Source: Actinomycetota bacterium (lineage in GTDB: Bacteria > Actinomycetota > Thermoleophilia > Gaiellales > F1-60-MAGs149). From it: DNA of 64,000 bases. Below the pieces are notes generated by a model. The model did no database searches. It was not told the origin of the DNA and saw only the letters and a program-made list of their open reading frames with translations. The translations under genes were made by a program, and so were the position numbers. Shown here one piece after another: positions 43,518 through 52,994 of the stretch. The stretch's first letter is position 1, and each line of letters starts with the position of its first letter. The DNA lies in assembly GCA_026392355.1 (NCBI GenBank), contig JAPLCF010000030.1:310001-374000 (forward strand), given 5' to 3'.

Positions 43518-44617
43518 GACAGCGCCGCCGATCCGAGCCCGCAGGACGCACCGTTGGGCGCTACCGCCCCACCGACAGAAGCACCGCTACCCCCGTTCGT
43601 CGGTGACGGCGTCGCTGCGCCAGTGCGCGTACTGCTGGGACCGCCAGCGCCCTCGGAGCTGGGTGTCGCTGGCTTGCGATCAGTGAGCAGGCGCGCGCCC
43701 GCTTCGATCGCGAGAATCCGACCGATCGGACCGTAAGGCCCTTCACCGGTGGGCACGGAGGCCTCGACCGCCGGCTCGACAGGAGCTCGCATGCTCGGAG
43801 CAGACCCCTCCAACAGGCTCGCGGTAACGGCAGCACCAATCGCACCGGCCAGCAGCAGCGCGGCAGCAGTGCCGCCAATCAGCCGCCACCGGATGAGGCG
43901 ACGAACCGTGATCTCGGTGCGATCGGTGATGCGCACCAGCACGCCGCCACCAAGGCCCGCGGCGCGACCACGCTCAGCAACGCCGCGCCACTCCGGACGC
44001 AGGCGCGCCATCGCCATCCACAGGCTGTTGGCTGACCGCCCGGTACGCCGCCCAGCCTCGGCGTACGACACGTCGGCCGTCACCATCCCGTAGGCAAGGT
44101 CGTCGGAGATGCCGGTGCGTTGGGCGGTGATGTCTACGGCCTGCTCGACCTCGAGACGAAACCGTGCAAGGTCGATCGACTCGCGCTCAGCGCGTAGCGG
44201 TAGCTCCGACGACAGCGGCTCGTGCTCCTCCGCCCTGCGTCGCTGCGTATCTGCGCGCCACGCTTCGCGCCGTGTCGCACCGTCCACGATGAGGTACGCA
44301 AACAGCCCGTCGGGGCCTGTCCTCTGCAGCACGCGCGCGAGCTCAACCGTCACTGGCTCCCACAGCCGTCGCTCCGCCTCCTCAAGCAGGAGGAGATCGT
44401 GACGCGAGGGCTCGTCACCGGCAGCCAGAGCGAGCGCCAGCTCGAGCGCGCGCGCTACTCCATCCGCCATCGCGCGCCGCCGGTCTGCCACGCACGTGAC
44501 CGCACCACTCGGGATCGCGTCACTGAGCGCCAGCAGCACGGCCGGGCGCGCGCAGACGTCGCGGATCGCGTCCGCCGAGAGATGTCGCTCAAAGGCTGTG
44601 CGTGCCGTCGACGCCAT
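43508..44617 (-). CDS. membrane-anchored protein with sigma-70 region 4-like HTH
   Basis: VSYAEAGRRTGRSANSLWMAMARLRPEW HTH, then TM LIGGTAAALLLAGAIGAAVTASLL and S/T/G-rich tail. Confidence 0.6.
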   Translation of the reverse strand: MASTARTAFERHLSADAIRDVCARPAVLLALSDAIPSGAVTCVADRRRAMADGVARALELALALAAGDEPSRHDLLLLEEAERRLWEPVTVELARVLQRTGPDGLFAYLIVDGATRREAWRADTQRRRAEEHEPLSSELPLRAERESIDLARFRLEVEQAVDITAQRTGISDDLAYGMVTADVSYAEAGRRTGRSANSLWMAMARLRPEWRGVAERGRAAGLGGGVLVRITDRTEITVRRLIRWRLIGGTAAALLLAGAIGAAVTASLLEGSAPSMRAPVEPAVEASVPTGEGPYGPIGRILAIEAGARLLTDRKPATPSSEGAGGPSSTRTGAATPSPTNGGSGASVGGAVAPNGASCGLGSAALSCR

Positions 44618-44676
44618 GGTTCAGCGCGGAACGTAGTCGGCAGCGATATGACGGCGTCGGCCGCCGGTATGCCGGC

Positions 44677-45570
44677 TCACACAGGCGGGATCACGATGTC
44701 GCCGAGCGTCTGCACCTCGTGGTGCAGTTCCACACCGAACTGGTCCTTGGCGCGTCGGCGCGCCTCGGTCATCAGCGCCACGACATCCGCGGAGGTGGCT
44801 CCATCGACGTTCTCGATGAAGTTCGCGTGCTTCTCCGAGATCTGCGCGCCACCGACGCGATACCCCTTGAGCCCACAGGCCTCGAGCAGTTGCCCGCTCG
44901 TGCGCTCGCCCTCAGGGTTCTTGAACACGCTGCCGAAGGTACGCGCCTTGCGCGGTTGGGCAGCCGTTCGTCGCCCCTGGTACTCGCGCACGCGCTCCTT
45001 GATCTGCGCCGGGTCATCCGGCGCGAGCGTGATCTGGGCGGCTGCCACGATCTCGCCGTACTGCAGCGTGGAGTGGCGATACGTGAGCCCCAAGTCGCTC
45101 GCGAGCACCGTGCGTCGGCCGTCGGCACTGCAGATCGTCGCCGTCACCAGCACGTCGACGATTTCGCGTCCGTAGGCGCCGGCGTTCATACGCACTGCTC
45201 CACCCATCGTGCCCGGTATCGCACACGCGAATTCGAAGCCTGCCAGTCCGGCGTCCCCCACCTTCCGCACCGCAGCAGCAAGCGAGGCGCCACCACCAAG
45301 CACCGCGCCAGCCTCGCCGACCTCAATCCGGGTGAGCTCGCCAGCGAGCCGCAGCACGAGACCGTCGAAGCCAGCATCCGCGGGCAGCAGATTGGAACCG
45401 AGTCCAATCACGGCGATCTCCTGCTGTTCCTCGCGGGCCCAGCGGAGCATCTCGACCAGCGACCCATCGTCAGCGGGCTCGCCGAGGAAGGCGGCGGGAC
45501 CACCCGTGCCAATGGTGGTGAAGCGGCTGAGCGGGACCTCACGCTGCACACCGGCCGGGAGCGTGCTCAT
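44677..45570 (-). CDS. murB: UDP-N-acetylmuramate dehydrogenase
   Basis: FTTIGTGGPAAF, AIPGTMGGAVRMNAGAYGREI, FGSVFKNPEG. Confidence 0.95.
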   Translation of the reverse strand: MSTLPAGVQREVPLSRFTTIGTGGPAAFLGEPADDGSLVEMLRWAREEQQEIAVIGLGSNLLPADAGFDGLVLRLAGELTRIEVGEAGAVLGGGASLAAAVRKVGDAGLAGFEFACAIPGTMGGAVRMNAGAYGREIVDVLVTATICSADGRRTVLASDLGLTYRHSTLQYGEIVAAAQITLAPDDPAQIKERVREYQGRRTAAQPRKARTFGSVFKNPEGERTSGQLLEACGLKGYRVGGAQISEKHANFIENVDGATSADVVALMTEARRRAKDQFGVELHHEVQTLGDIVIPPV

Positions 45571-46880
45571 CCGTACAGGACCTCGCGGGCGATGGCGTCG
45601 ACCGGGCCGGCGCCGCAGCACAGGATCAGATCACCGCTGCGACCGAGACCACGCAACTCCTTGACCGCCCGTGGTGCGTCGATCACGAAACTGGCGTGCG
45701 GACCTTGGACCTGCTCGACGATGCGCATGGCACTCGCCTCCGGATCCGGCGCACCGCGAGCCACGTAGGTCTCGAGCACGACGACGTAGTCGGCAGCACT
45801 CAGGGCAGCAGCAAACTCAGCACTGAAGGCCTTGGTCCGCCATGGCTGGTGCGGCTGAAAGAGCACCACGAGGCGCTTGGGATCGCGGCCACGGGCTGCT
45901 GCAATCGCAGCAACGAGCTCGGTTGGATGGTGCGCGTAGTCGTCCACAACGGTGTACCCAAAGGCCGAGCCGATCACCTCGAAGCGACGTCCGGCACCGG
46001 TGAAGCGTTCGAGCGCGGCGAACGCTTCGTCGAGCGAGACACCGAGCTGCTCGAGGACCAGCGCGGCAGCACAGGCGTTGCCAGCGTTGTGGATGCCCGG
46101 CACGGCGAGCTGGACGCGCTCCGGGCCACGCGAGGGGCGAAACGAAACACCGTCGATGTCGGTGACGGCGTCGAGCGCACGCAGACCATCACCCGGGCCG
46201 ACACCGAAGCGTCCTACCTCGGCCGTGGGGGAAATCGCCACGCCGTCCCCGACCGCCACGAACCCATCGGCGGGAATCGTGCGTGCCCAGTCATCGAGCA
46301 GCGCCACGACGTCTTCGACGGAGTCGTAGTGATCAAGATGGTCGAAGTCGACGTTGAGGACCACGCCGATCGTCGCGGGCAGCTGCCGCACCGAGCGATC
46401 GGACTCGTCGCCCTCGACGATTGCGAGGTCGCCACCGCCGCCACGTGCGTTGGTGTCGAGCTGACGCACCTCACCGCCCACGACAAAGGTGGGATCGAGA
46501 CCAAGCTCGACTGCGGCGAACGCGAGCATCGACGAGGTAGTGGTCTTGCCGTGCGCCCCGGTCACGACGACGCGGCGTTCGTGATCGCGCAGGATGTCGG
46601 CGAGCGCCTCGGCGCGATGTTGGATTGGCAGGCCGAGCTCGCGGGCGCGCTCAAGCTCCGGCGTGTCATCGGGGATCGCGCCGGAGACGATCACGCGGTC
46701 GCAGCCATCGAGGTGCGAGGGATCGTGACCAACGTGGCACGTAATGCCGTCCTGGGCCAGGCGCTTGAGCAGTGGGCTGAGCGAGCGATCGCAGCCAGTC
46801 ACCTGTTCGCCGCGCTGCACGAGCACGCGGGCAATGCCGCTCATCCCGGCACCACCGACACCGACGAAGTGCGTGCTCAT
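45567..46880 (-). CDS. murC: UDP-N-acetylmuramate-L-alanine ligase
   Basis: FVGVGGAGMSGIARVL, VTGAHGKTTTSSML, VDDYAHHPTEL. Confidence 0.97.
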   Translation of the reverse strand: MSTHFVGVGGAGMSGIARVLVQRGEQVTGCDRSLSPLLKRLAQDGITCHVGHDPSHLDGCDRVIVSGAIPDDTPELERARELGLPIQHRAEALADILRDHERRVVVTGAHGKTTTSSMLAFAAVELGLDPTFVVGGEVRQLDTNARGGGGDLAIVEGDESDRSVRQLPATIGVVLNVDFDHLDHYDSVEDVVALLDDWARTIPADGFVAVGDGVAISPTAEVGRFGVGPGDGLRALDAVTDIDGVSFRPSRGPERVQLAVPGIHNAGNACAAALVLEQLGVSLDEAFAALERFTGAGRRFEVIGSAFGYTVVDDYAHHPTELVAAIAAARGRDPKRLVVLFQPHQPWRTKAFSAEFAAALSAADYVVVLETYVARGAPDPEASAMRIVEQVQGPHASFVIDAPRAVKELRGLGRSGDLILCCGAGPVDAIAREVLYG

Positions 46881-47947
46881 GCGCGACCACCCGCCAGGTG
46901 CAGGAGGACATCAGCCATCTCGCGTGCCGCATCGGGCTTGGCGAGCGTGGCCATCGCGGCCTCCATCTGCTCGCGCCGACTGGTGTCATCAAGGATGCGA
47001 GCAATCGCGGTGCGCAGCGCTGAGGCCGTTAGCGTCGCGTCGGAGATCACGACAGCAGCGCCAGCGGCGGCGAACGGCGCCGCATTGAGCGTCTGGTGAT
47101 CGTCTGCCGCCCCGGCCCACGGCACGAGGATCGCGGCACGACGAGCCGCTGCGACTTCGTACACGGAGCCGCCGGAGCGTGCCACGACGAGATCGGCTGC
47201 GGCGAGCAGGTTCGGCATGTCGCTCGTGAACTCGAGTTCCTCGAAGCGCTCTGGAGCGGTACCGGCGCGAACCTTGCCGCGCCCCGTCACGAGGATCACG
47301 CGCTGCCCAGGCGGAACGCCATCGTCGTAGGCGCCGCGCAGCGCGTCATTGATGGGGCCGGCGCCGAGCGAGCCACCGAAGGCAACCACCACGCGCTCAT
47401 CGTCGCCAATCCCGAGCGCCGCGCGACCCTGCGCACGCGTCGTCTCGACGAAGGCGCGATCCACGGGACGTCCCGTGACGAGAAACTTGGGTGGCGTGCG
47501 ACCTGCGACCGGGAAAGCGAGGAGCACGCGATCGACCAGCGGCACGGCGAGGCGGTTGGCAAGCCCGATCCGGGCGTCGGCCTCACTGAGGGCACACGGA
47601 ATCCGGTGACGACGTGCGGCCGTCAGCATCGGCCCTGCGACGTAACCGCCAGCGCCGAACACCGCATCGGGACGCACCTGCTTGATGATCGCCGAACACG
47701 AAAACGGTGCCACGACGGCTTTCCCCATCGCCTTGACCAGTTGCAGGCTGGCCGAACGCGGAAACCCCGAGACGTCGAACGGCAAGAACGGATAGCCGCG
47801 GGACGGCACGACCTCGGCCTCGATGCGGTTGGGAGTGCCCGCGAAGGTGACATCGACGCCGCGAGCACGTAGCTCGTCGGCGACGGCAAGGGCAGGCGCA
47901 ACGTGGCCCACCGTTCCGCCTGCGGCGATCAGGATCCGCACCGGCAT
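46877..47947 (-). CDS. murG: UDP-GlcNAc-undecaprenyl-pyrophosphoryl-MurNAc-pentapeptide transferase
   Basis: ILIAAGGTVGHVAPALAVADEL, VVAFGGSLGAGPIN, VVARSGGSVYEVAA. Confidence 0.95.
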   Translation of the reverse strand: MPVRILIAAGGTVGHVAPALAVADELRARGVDVTFAGTPNRIEAEVVPSRGYPFLPFDVSGFPRSASLQLVKAMGKAVVAPFSCSAIIKQVRPDAVFGAGGYVAGPMLTAARRHRIPCALSEADARIGLANRLAVPLVDRVLLAFPVAGRTPPKFLVTGRPVDRAFVETTRAQGRAALGIGDDERVVVAFGGSLGAGPINDALRGAYDDGVPPGQRVILVTGRGKVRAGTAPERFEELEFTSDMPNLLAAADLVVARSGGSVYEVAAARRAAILVPWAGAADDHQTLNAAPFAAAGAAVVISDATLTASALRTAIARILDDTSRREQMEAAMATLAKPDAAREMADVLLHLAGGRA

Positions 47948-47978
47948 GCCTCCAAGGCTAGCCCACCGTGCGGAGGCG

Positions 47979-49247
47979 CTAGGCCCCGACCGGGTGTCGC
48001 TTGCGTGGCGACCGCGGCTTCTTCGGCGTGGGTGCGTCGGGATCCGAGGCGGCGGTGCGCTTCGGGCGTGGGACAAGCTGCGGCTCGCGGCTGATCGCAA
48101 TCAGGATGCCAACGAGGGCCAGAATCACCAGACGCGACGACGAGCCGTAGGAGATCAGCGGCAGCGGAATGCCCGTCAGCGGCAAGATCCCCATGACGGC
48201 GCCGAGGTTGACGATCGCTTGCCCCACGATCAGTGCGGTGGCACCGGCGGCCAGCAGCCGCTGAAACGGATCGACGGTACGCATGGCAATCGTGTAGCCA
48301 GCCCAGGCAAAGGCGGCAAACATGCCCACCACGATCAATGCACCGATCAGGCCGAGCTCCTCGCCAATCACGGCGAAGATCATGTCGGTGTGCGCTTCGG
48401 GCAGGAAGTTGACTTTCTGCACGCTGCCGCCGAGCCCCACGCCGAAGATGCCGCCAGAGCCAATCGCGATCATCGATTGCACAACTTGGTACGCCCCGTC
48501 GGCGCTCTGACCCCACGGATCGACAAACGCGAAGATGCGGTCGCGTCGGTAGGGCGCTGCGTAGATCAGGACCGAACCAACTGCGAGGCCGAGGGCCAGC
48601 AACTGCAGCAGCAACTTCTCGCGCACCCCGACCGCGACGAGCAGCGCGAAGACCATGATCACGACCGCCAGGGTTGTCCCGAGATCCGGCTGCACCATGA
48701 TCAACGCGCAGACAAGCCCAACGAGGAGACCGAGCGGCATCAGCAGCTCCTTCATCGTCTCTGGTGGCTTACGGCGATTGGCGAGGATCAACGCGACGAC
48801 GAGCAACGTCCCGAGCTTGGCGAACTCGGACGGCTGAATCGTGAAGGGCCCGAGCGCGAGCCAGCGCGATGCTCCGTTGGCGGCCACGCCAATTCCCGGG
48901 ATACGCACCGCGGCAAGCCCGATCAGCGATCCGATGAAGACGATCGGCGCGAGCTTCTTGAGCCAGCCGGCGGGCACGAAAATCATGGCGATCATGAGCC
49001 CCACGCCTGCCGCCGTGTAGAGCACGCCCGACTTGATGAAGTACAGCGAATCGAAGTTGAACATCGGGTTCGTCATCGCGTACGCACTGGATGCCGAGTA
49101 CACCATCAGCTGGCCGAACACCACGAGGCACATCGTCACGATCAACAGCACCTGCGCCTCGAGCGGTAGTTCACGCCGCGACGACGAGGCCGTAGGCGGA
49201 TGCTCGCCCGTCCGGACGAGTCGCAGCGGATTGACACTTCGCATCAC
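47979..49247 (-). CDS. ftsW: SEDS family lipid II polymerase/flippase FtsW
   Basis: PADLGTT-like QPDLGTTLAVVIM, LPEAHTDMIFAVIGEELGLIGAL, LPLISYGSSS. Confidence 0.94.
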   Translation of the reverse strand: MMRSVNPLRLVRTGEHPPTASSSRRELPLEAQVLLIVTMCLVVFGQLMVYSASSAYAMTNPMFNFDSLYFIKSGVLYTAAGVGLMIAMIFVPAGWLKKLAPIVFIGSLIGLAAVRIPGIGVAANGASRWLALGPFTIQPSEFAKLGTLLVVALILANRRKPPETMKELLMPLGLLVGLVCALIMVQPDLGTTLAVVIMVFALLVAVGVREKLLLQLLALGLAVGSVLIYAAPYRRDRIFAFVDPWGQSADGAYQVVQSMIAIGSGGIFGVGLGGSVQKVNFLPEAHTDMIFAVIGEELGLIGALIVVGMFAAFAWAGYTIAMRTVDPFQRLLAAGATALIVGQAIVNLGAVMGILPLTGIPLPLISYGSSSRLVILALVGILIAISREPQLVPRPKRTAASDPDAPTPKKPRSPRKRHPVGA

Positions 49248-49285
49248 CGGTGGGTTCGCCGCTCACGCGGCATCCCCTCCGCTCG

Positions 49286-50572
49286 TCAGACGGCGCCGAA
49301 CTCGGCGGCGAGTTCACGAAAACGCGCACCGCGTGCCGTGTAATCCGTGAATTCATCGAAGCTGGCGCAGGCCGGCGCAAGCAAGACGTGCTCGCCGGCA
49401 CTGCTGTCTGCTGTGGCCCGGCGCACCGCATCCTCGAGACCCGTGCACGCCACCGCATCGATCTCACGTGCGGCCAGCGGGCCGGCCATGCGCATGCCCG
49501 CAGGCCCTGTCAGATACACGCGCTGTACACGCCCAACCAGCGCGGCAGCCAGCGGCACGAAATCCGCTCCCTTGTCGCTCCCGCCCAGAATCAGACGGAC
49601 CGGCTCGTCGGGAAACGCCGTCAGCGCCTTCAGCGTGGCATCGACGTTCGTGGCCTTGGAGTCGTTCCAGAAGCGGACACCGCCCACCGCACCGCAGTCC
49701 TCGAGCCGATGCGCGACGGGCCGAAACGCCTGTACGGCCTCGATGATCGAGATCTCGCTCGCCCCCATGGCACGCGCAAGCGCGGCTGCGACGGCAACGT
49801 TCTCGCGATTGTGATCGCCGCGCAGATGGCTTTCTGCGAATCCGAGCTCGACGACGTCGGCACCGCGCACACGCACCACATTGGCCTCGCCGGGTACGCG
49901 GCGCTGGTCCTCGCAGAAGGGGTCATCGACGTTGAGCACGGCCGTGTCCTGCTCGTGCTGATTCTCGAAGATGCGGAGCTTGATGCGCTGGTACTCCTCC
50001 ATCGAGCCGTGCCGATCAAGGTGGTCGGGCGTGATGTTCGTGAGGGCTGCTGCATCGCAGCGGAAGCTGATGATGTCCTCGAGCTGGAAGCTCGACAACT
50101 CACAGACGACGATTGCGCCCACGGGCAAGAGCGGCGCGACCTCACAGAGCGCGATGCCGACGTTGCCGCAGACCTGGTACGGCAGCCCGGCCGCGCGGAG
50201 CATTGCCCCAACCAGCTCGGTCGTGGTGGTCTTGCCGTTGGTGCCGGTCACGCCAACGACACGAGCACCGGGCGGCAATAGGCGATACCCAAGTTCGACC
50301 TCAGACCAGATCGGAATGCCCAACTCGTGCGCGGCCTGCAGTACGGCATGCCCGCTGGGTACCCCCGGGCTGCGAATGATCGCCTCGCAGCCGTCATAGT
50401 CGACCTCCGCGGGGCTGACGACGGGGACGGGAGCACCTGCAACGCTGGCAGGATCGTCATCGACCAGCGTGACCTCGCGCCCTGCATCAGCGAGCGCCGC
50501 AGCAGCCGCAAGTCCCGAGCGCCCCGCGCCGAGGACAATGGGCAACCGAGGGAGGTCGAGAGCTCCGGTCAC
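49286..50572 (-). CDS. murD: UDP-N-acetylmuramoyl-L-alanine-D-glutamate ligase
   Basis: VTGTNGKTTTTELVGAML, NITPDHLDRHGSMEEY, FWNDSKATNVDATLKAL. Confidence 0.95.
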   Translation of the reverse strand: MTGALDLPRLPIVLGAGRSGLAAAAALADAGREVTLVDDDPASVAGAPVPVVSPAEVDYDGCEAIIRSPGVPSGHAVLQAAHELGIPIWSEVELGYRLLPPGARVVGVTGTNGKTTTTELVGAMLRAAGLPYQVCGNVGIALCEVAPLLPVGAIVVCELSSFQLEDIISFRCDAAALTNITPDHLDRHGSMEEYQRIKLRIFENQHEQDTAVLNVDDPFCEDQRRVPGEANVVRVRGADVVELGFAESHLRGDHNRENVAVAAALARAMGASEISIIEAVQAFRPVAHRLEDCGAVGGVRFWNDSKATNVDATLKALTAFPDEPVRLILGGSDKGADFVPLAAALVGRVQRVYLTGPAGMRMAGPLAAREIDAVACTGLEDAVRRATADSSAGEHVLLAPACASFDEFTDYTARGARFRELAAEFGAV

Positions 50573-51630
50573 GAGTACTGGTTGAAGCGCACGTAGTAGA
50601 GAACGAAGGCGATCGACGCGAAGATCGAGGCGATGATCAGAAAGCGGAACATGATCTTTGTTTCGCTCCAGGCCTTCATCTCGAAGTGATGGTGTATCGG
50701 CGCCATCAGGAACACGCGTCTGCCGAAGCGACGGAAACTGATCACCTGAATGATCACGCTGGCAGCCTCGATGACGAAGATGCCGCCGATCAGCGGCAGC
50801 AGGAGCTCTGTCTTCGTGAAGATCGCGAAGCCCGCCAGCGCACCGCCAAGGGCAAGCGAGCCGGTATCGCCCATGAAGACCTCGGCGGGATAGCTGTTGA
50901 ACCAGAGGAAGCCCACACACGCGCCAAGCAGCGCGGCGGCGAGGATCGCAAGGTCGAGCGTCTCGCTCGTCTGCCGCTGCAGGTCGAAGAGTCCGGGACC
51001 ACCGACGCGGTCGTCGAGGCCCGGCATCGCGAGCGCGCGTTGACCGACCTGAAAACCGATGACACACATCGAGGTGAAGGCGAGCATCGCGATCGTGGAC
51101 GTACCGGCTGCGAGCCCGTCGAGGCCGTCCGTCAGGTTCACCGCATTGGAAGCACCGACGATGATCAGGAAGACGAGCAGGTACCAGGCCGGCCCGAGAT
51201 TGACGTGGATGTCGATCAGCGGCACAAAGATCCGCGTCGAGATCCCCTCCTGATTGGCGACGAGGCAGACCACGCCGGCGATCACGACCTGCGCCAGGAT
51301 CTTGTAGCGCCCCTTCAGCCCCAGCGAGCGCTTGCGGATGACGCTGAGGTAGTCGTCGGCAAAACCGATCGCGCCACAGCCGAGCATGACGCCCAGCACG
51401 GCGAGGCTACGAGCGCCGTATGACGAGAACATCAGATACGGAACAACAGTCGCGATGATGATCAGCAGTCCGCCCATCGTCGGCGTGCCCGACTTCGTCT
51501 GGTGCCCCTCCGGCCCCTCCAGGCGGATGCGCTGACCCACGTTGTACCGGCGTAGCAGCCCGACGAACCGTGGCCCAGCGAAGACGGAAATCAGAATTGC
51601 GATGACGCCGGACGCGAGGACGCTGGTCAT
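50569..51630 (-). CDS. mraY: phospho-N-acetylmuramoyl-pentapeptide transferase
   Basis: EGHQTKSGTPTMGGLLI, LTDGLDGLA, FMGDTGSLALGGALA, PIHHHFE. Confidence 0.97.
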   Translation of the reverse strand: MTSVLASGVIAILISVFAGPRFVGLLRRYNVGQRIRLEGPEGHQTKSGTPTMGGLLIIIATVVPYLMFSSYGARSLAVLGVMLGCGAIGFADDYLSVIRKRSLGLKGRYKILAQVVIAGVVCLVANQEGISTRIFVPLIDIHVNLGPAWYLLVFLIIVGASNAVNLTDGLDGLAAGTSTIAMLAFTSMCVIGFQVGQRALAMPGLDDRVGGPGLFDLQRQTSETLDLAILAAALLGACVGFLWFNSYPAEVFMGDTGSLALGGALAGFAIFTKTELLLPLIGGIFVIEAASVIIQVISFRRFGRRVFLMAPIHHHFEMKAWSETKIMFRFLIIASIFASIAFVLYYVRFNQYS

Positions 51631-52994
51631 GCGCCTCCCTCAAGACGTTCGGCAAGCAAGGCGGGAATCGACTCGAGCCCGGCAGAGCGCGAGCCCTTGA
51701 CCAGCACGCGGTCACCGCTGCGCGCGAGTTCGACGAGACGTTCGACGGCGGCGTCGGCGTCAGCAACCCAGCGGCCGTCAACGCCATTGCCGGCCCCGTC
51801 CAGATACGCGCGCGCAAGATCCCCCACGGCGATCACGATATCTATCCCACTCCGGGCCGCGAGCGCGCCGACGTCACGGTGATAACGCTCGGCATCGGGC
51901 CCGAGCTCTGCCATCAGTCCCAGCACGGCGATGCGTCGCCCCTCGGCCGGCAGCTCGCTGAGCAGACGCAACGCGGCCTCCATCGAGGCGGGGTTCGCGT
52001 TGTAGGCGTCGTTGACGACCTCGATGCCGCCTGGCAATTGGACTGATTCACCACGCCAGCGCTGCTGCGGGATGTCGGCCGCCCGGACCGCCACGTCCCC
52101 GAGATCAAGTCCCAGCACGGCGCAGACCGCGAGGGCCGCGGCGAGGTTGCGGGCGTGATGGCGACCCACGAGATTGGTGCGCAGACTGAGCAACTCGCCG
52201 TGAACGAGGTACGTCAGGTCCTGTCCCGTCGCGTCGATCTGTCGATCCACGAGCTGCACATCGGCACCGGCTTCGTCGCCGAAGGTGACGATCGCGACGT
52301 CCTCTGGAAGAAACGGATCGAGCAGCGGCTCGGCAAACGGGATCACGGCGGTGCCCCCATCGCGCAGACCGTTGGCGATTTCGGCTTTCGCCTCAGCGAT
52401 CGCCTCACGCGAGCCGAGGAGCTCCAAGTGCGCCACGCCGATGTTGGTGATCACACCGATATCGGGCGACGCGAGCGCACAGAGCTCGGCGATCTGCCCC
52501 TGGCCGCGCATCGCGAGCTCGCACACGATTACCTCGGTCTCGGGCTCGAGCTGCGTCAGGGTCAGCGGATAGCCAAGCTCGTTGTTGTGCCCCTCCCGCG
52601 CTGCGACGGTGCGTCGCTGCCCGCCGATCAGATGCGCGATGGCGTCTTTCGTCGAGGTCTTCCCCGTGCTGCCCGTCACCCCGACCCGCACCGCGGTAGA
52701 GGCTGTCGCTGTGGCATCGCCGAGGAATTGCAGACAGCGCATGGTCGAGAAGGACATTAGGATGTTGGGGATCTCCGTCGCCATGGCGCGCTCGATCTCC
52801 TCCTCCTCAACGACAACCGCAATTGCGCCGTTCTCGACCGCGCTCTCGATGAACTCGATGCCGCCGCGAATCGCGATGAAGAGGTCTCCTGAACCTGCGG
52901 CGCGCGAATCGATCGTGACGCCAGTGACGAGTGCCTCGGGGTTGCCGCGCATGACGACCGAAGCTGGCACGGCGGCGAGTGTGAGCGGAATCAT
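51627..52994 (-). CDS. murF: UDP-N-acetylmuramoyl-tripeptide-D-alanyl-D-alanine ligase
   Basis: VTGSTGKTSTKDAIAHLI, VVNDAYNANPASMEAALRLL, VLVKGSRSAGLE. Confidence 0.95.
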   Translation of the reverse strand: MIPLTLAAVPASVVMRGNPEALVTGVTIDSRAAGSGDLFIAIRGGIEFIESAVENGAIAVVVEEEEIERAMATEIPNILMSFSTMRCLQFLGDATATASTAVRVGVTGSTGKTSTKDAIAHLIGGQRRTVAAREGHNNELGYPLTLTQLEPETEVIVCELAMRGQGQIAELCALASPDIGVITNIGVAHLELLGSREAIAEAKAEIANGLRDGGTAVIPFAEPLLDPFLPEDVAIVTFGDEAGADVQLVDRQIDATGQDLTYLVHGELLSLRTNLVGRHHARNLAAALAVCAVLGLDLGDVAVRAADIPQQRWRGESVQLPGGIEVVNDAYNANPASMEAALRLLSELPAEGRRIAVLGLMAELGPDAERYHRDVGALAARSGIDIVIAVGDLARAYLDGAGNGVDGRWVADADAAVERLVELARSGDRVLVKGSRSAGLESIPALLAERLEGGA

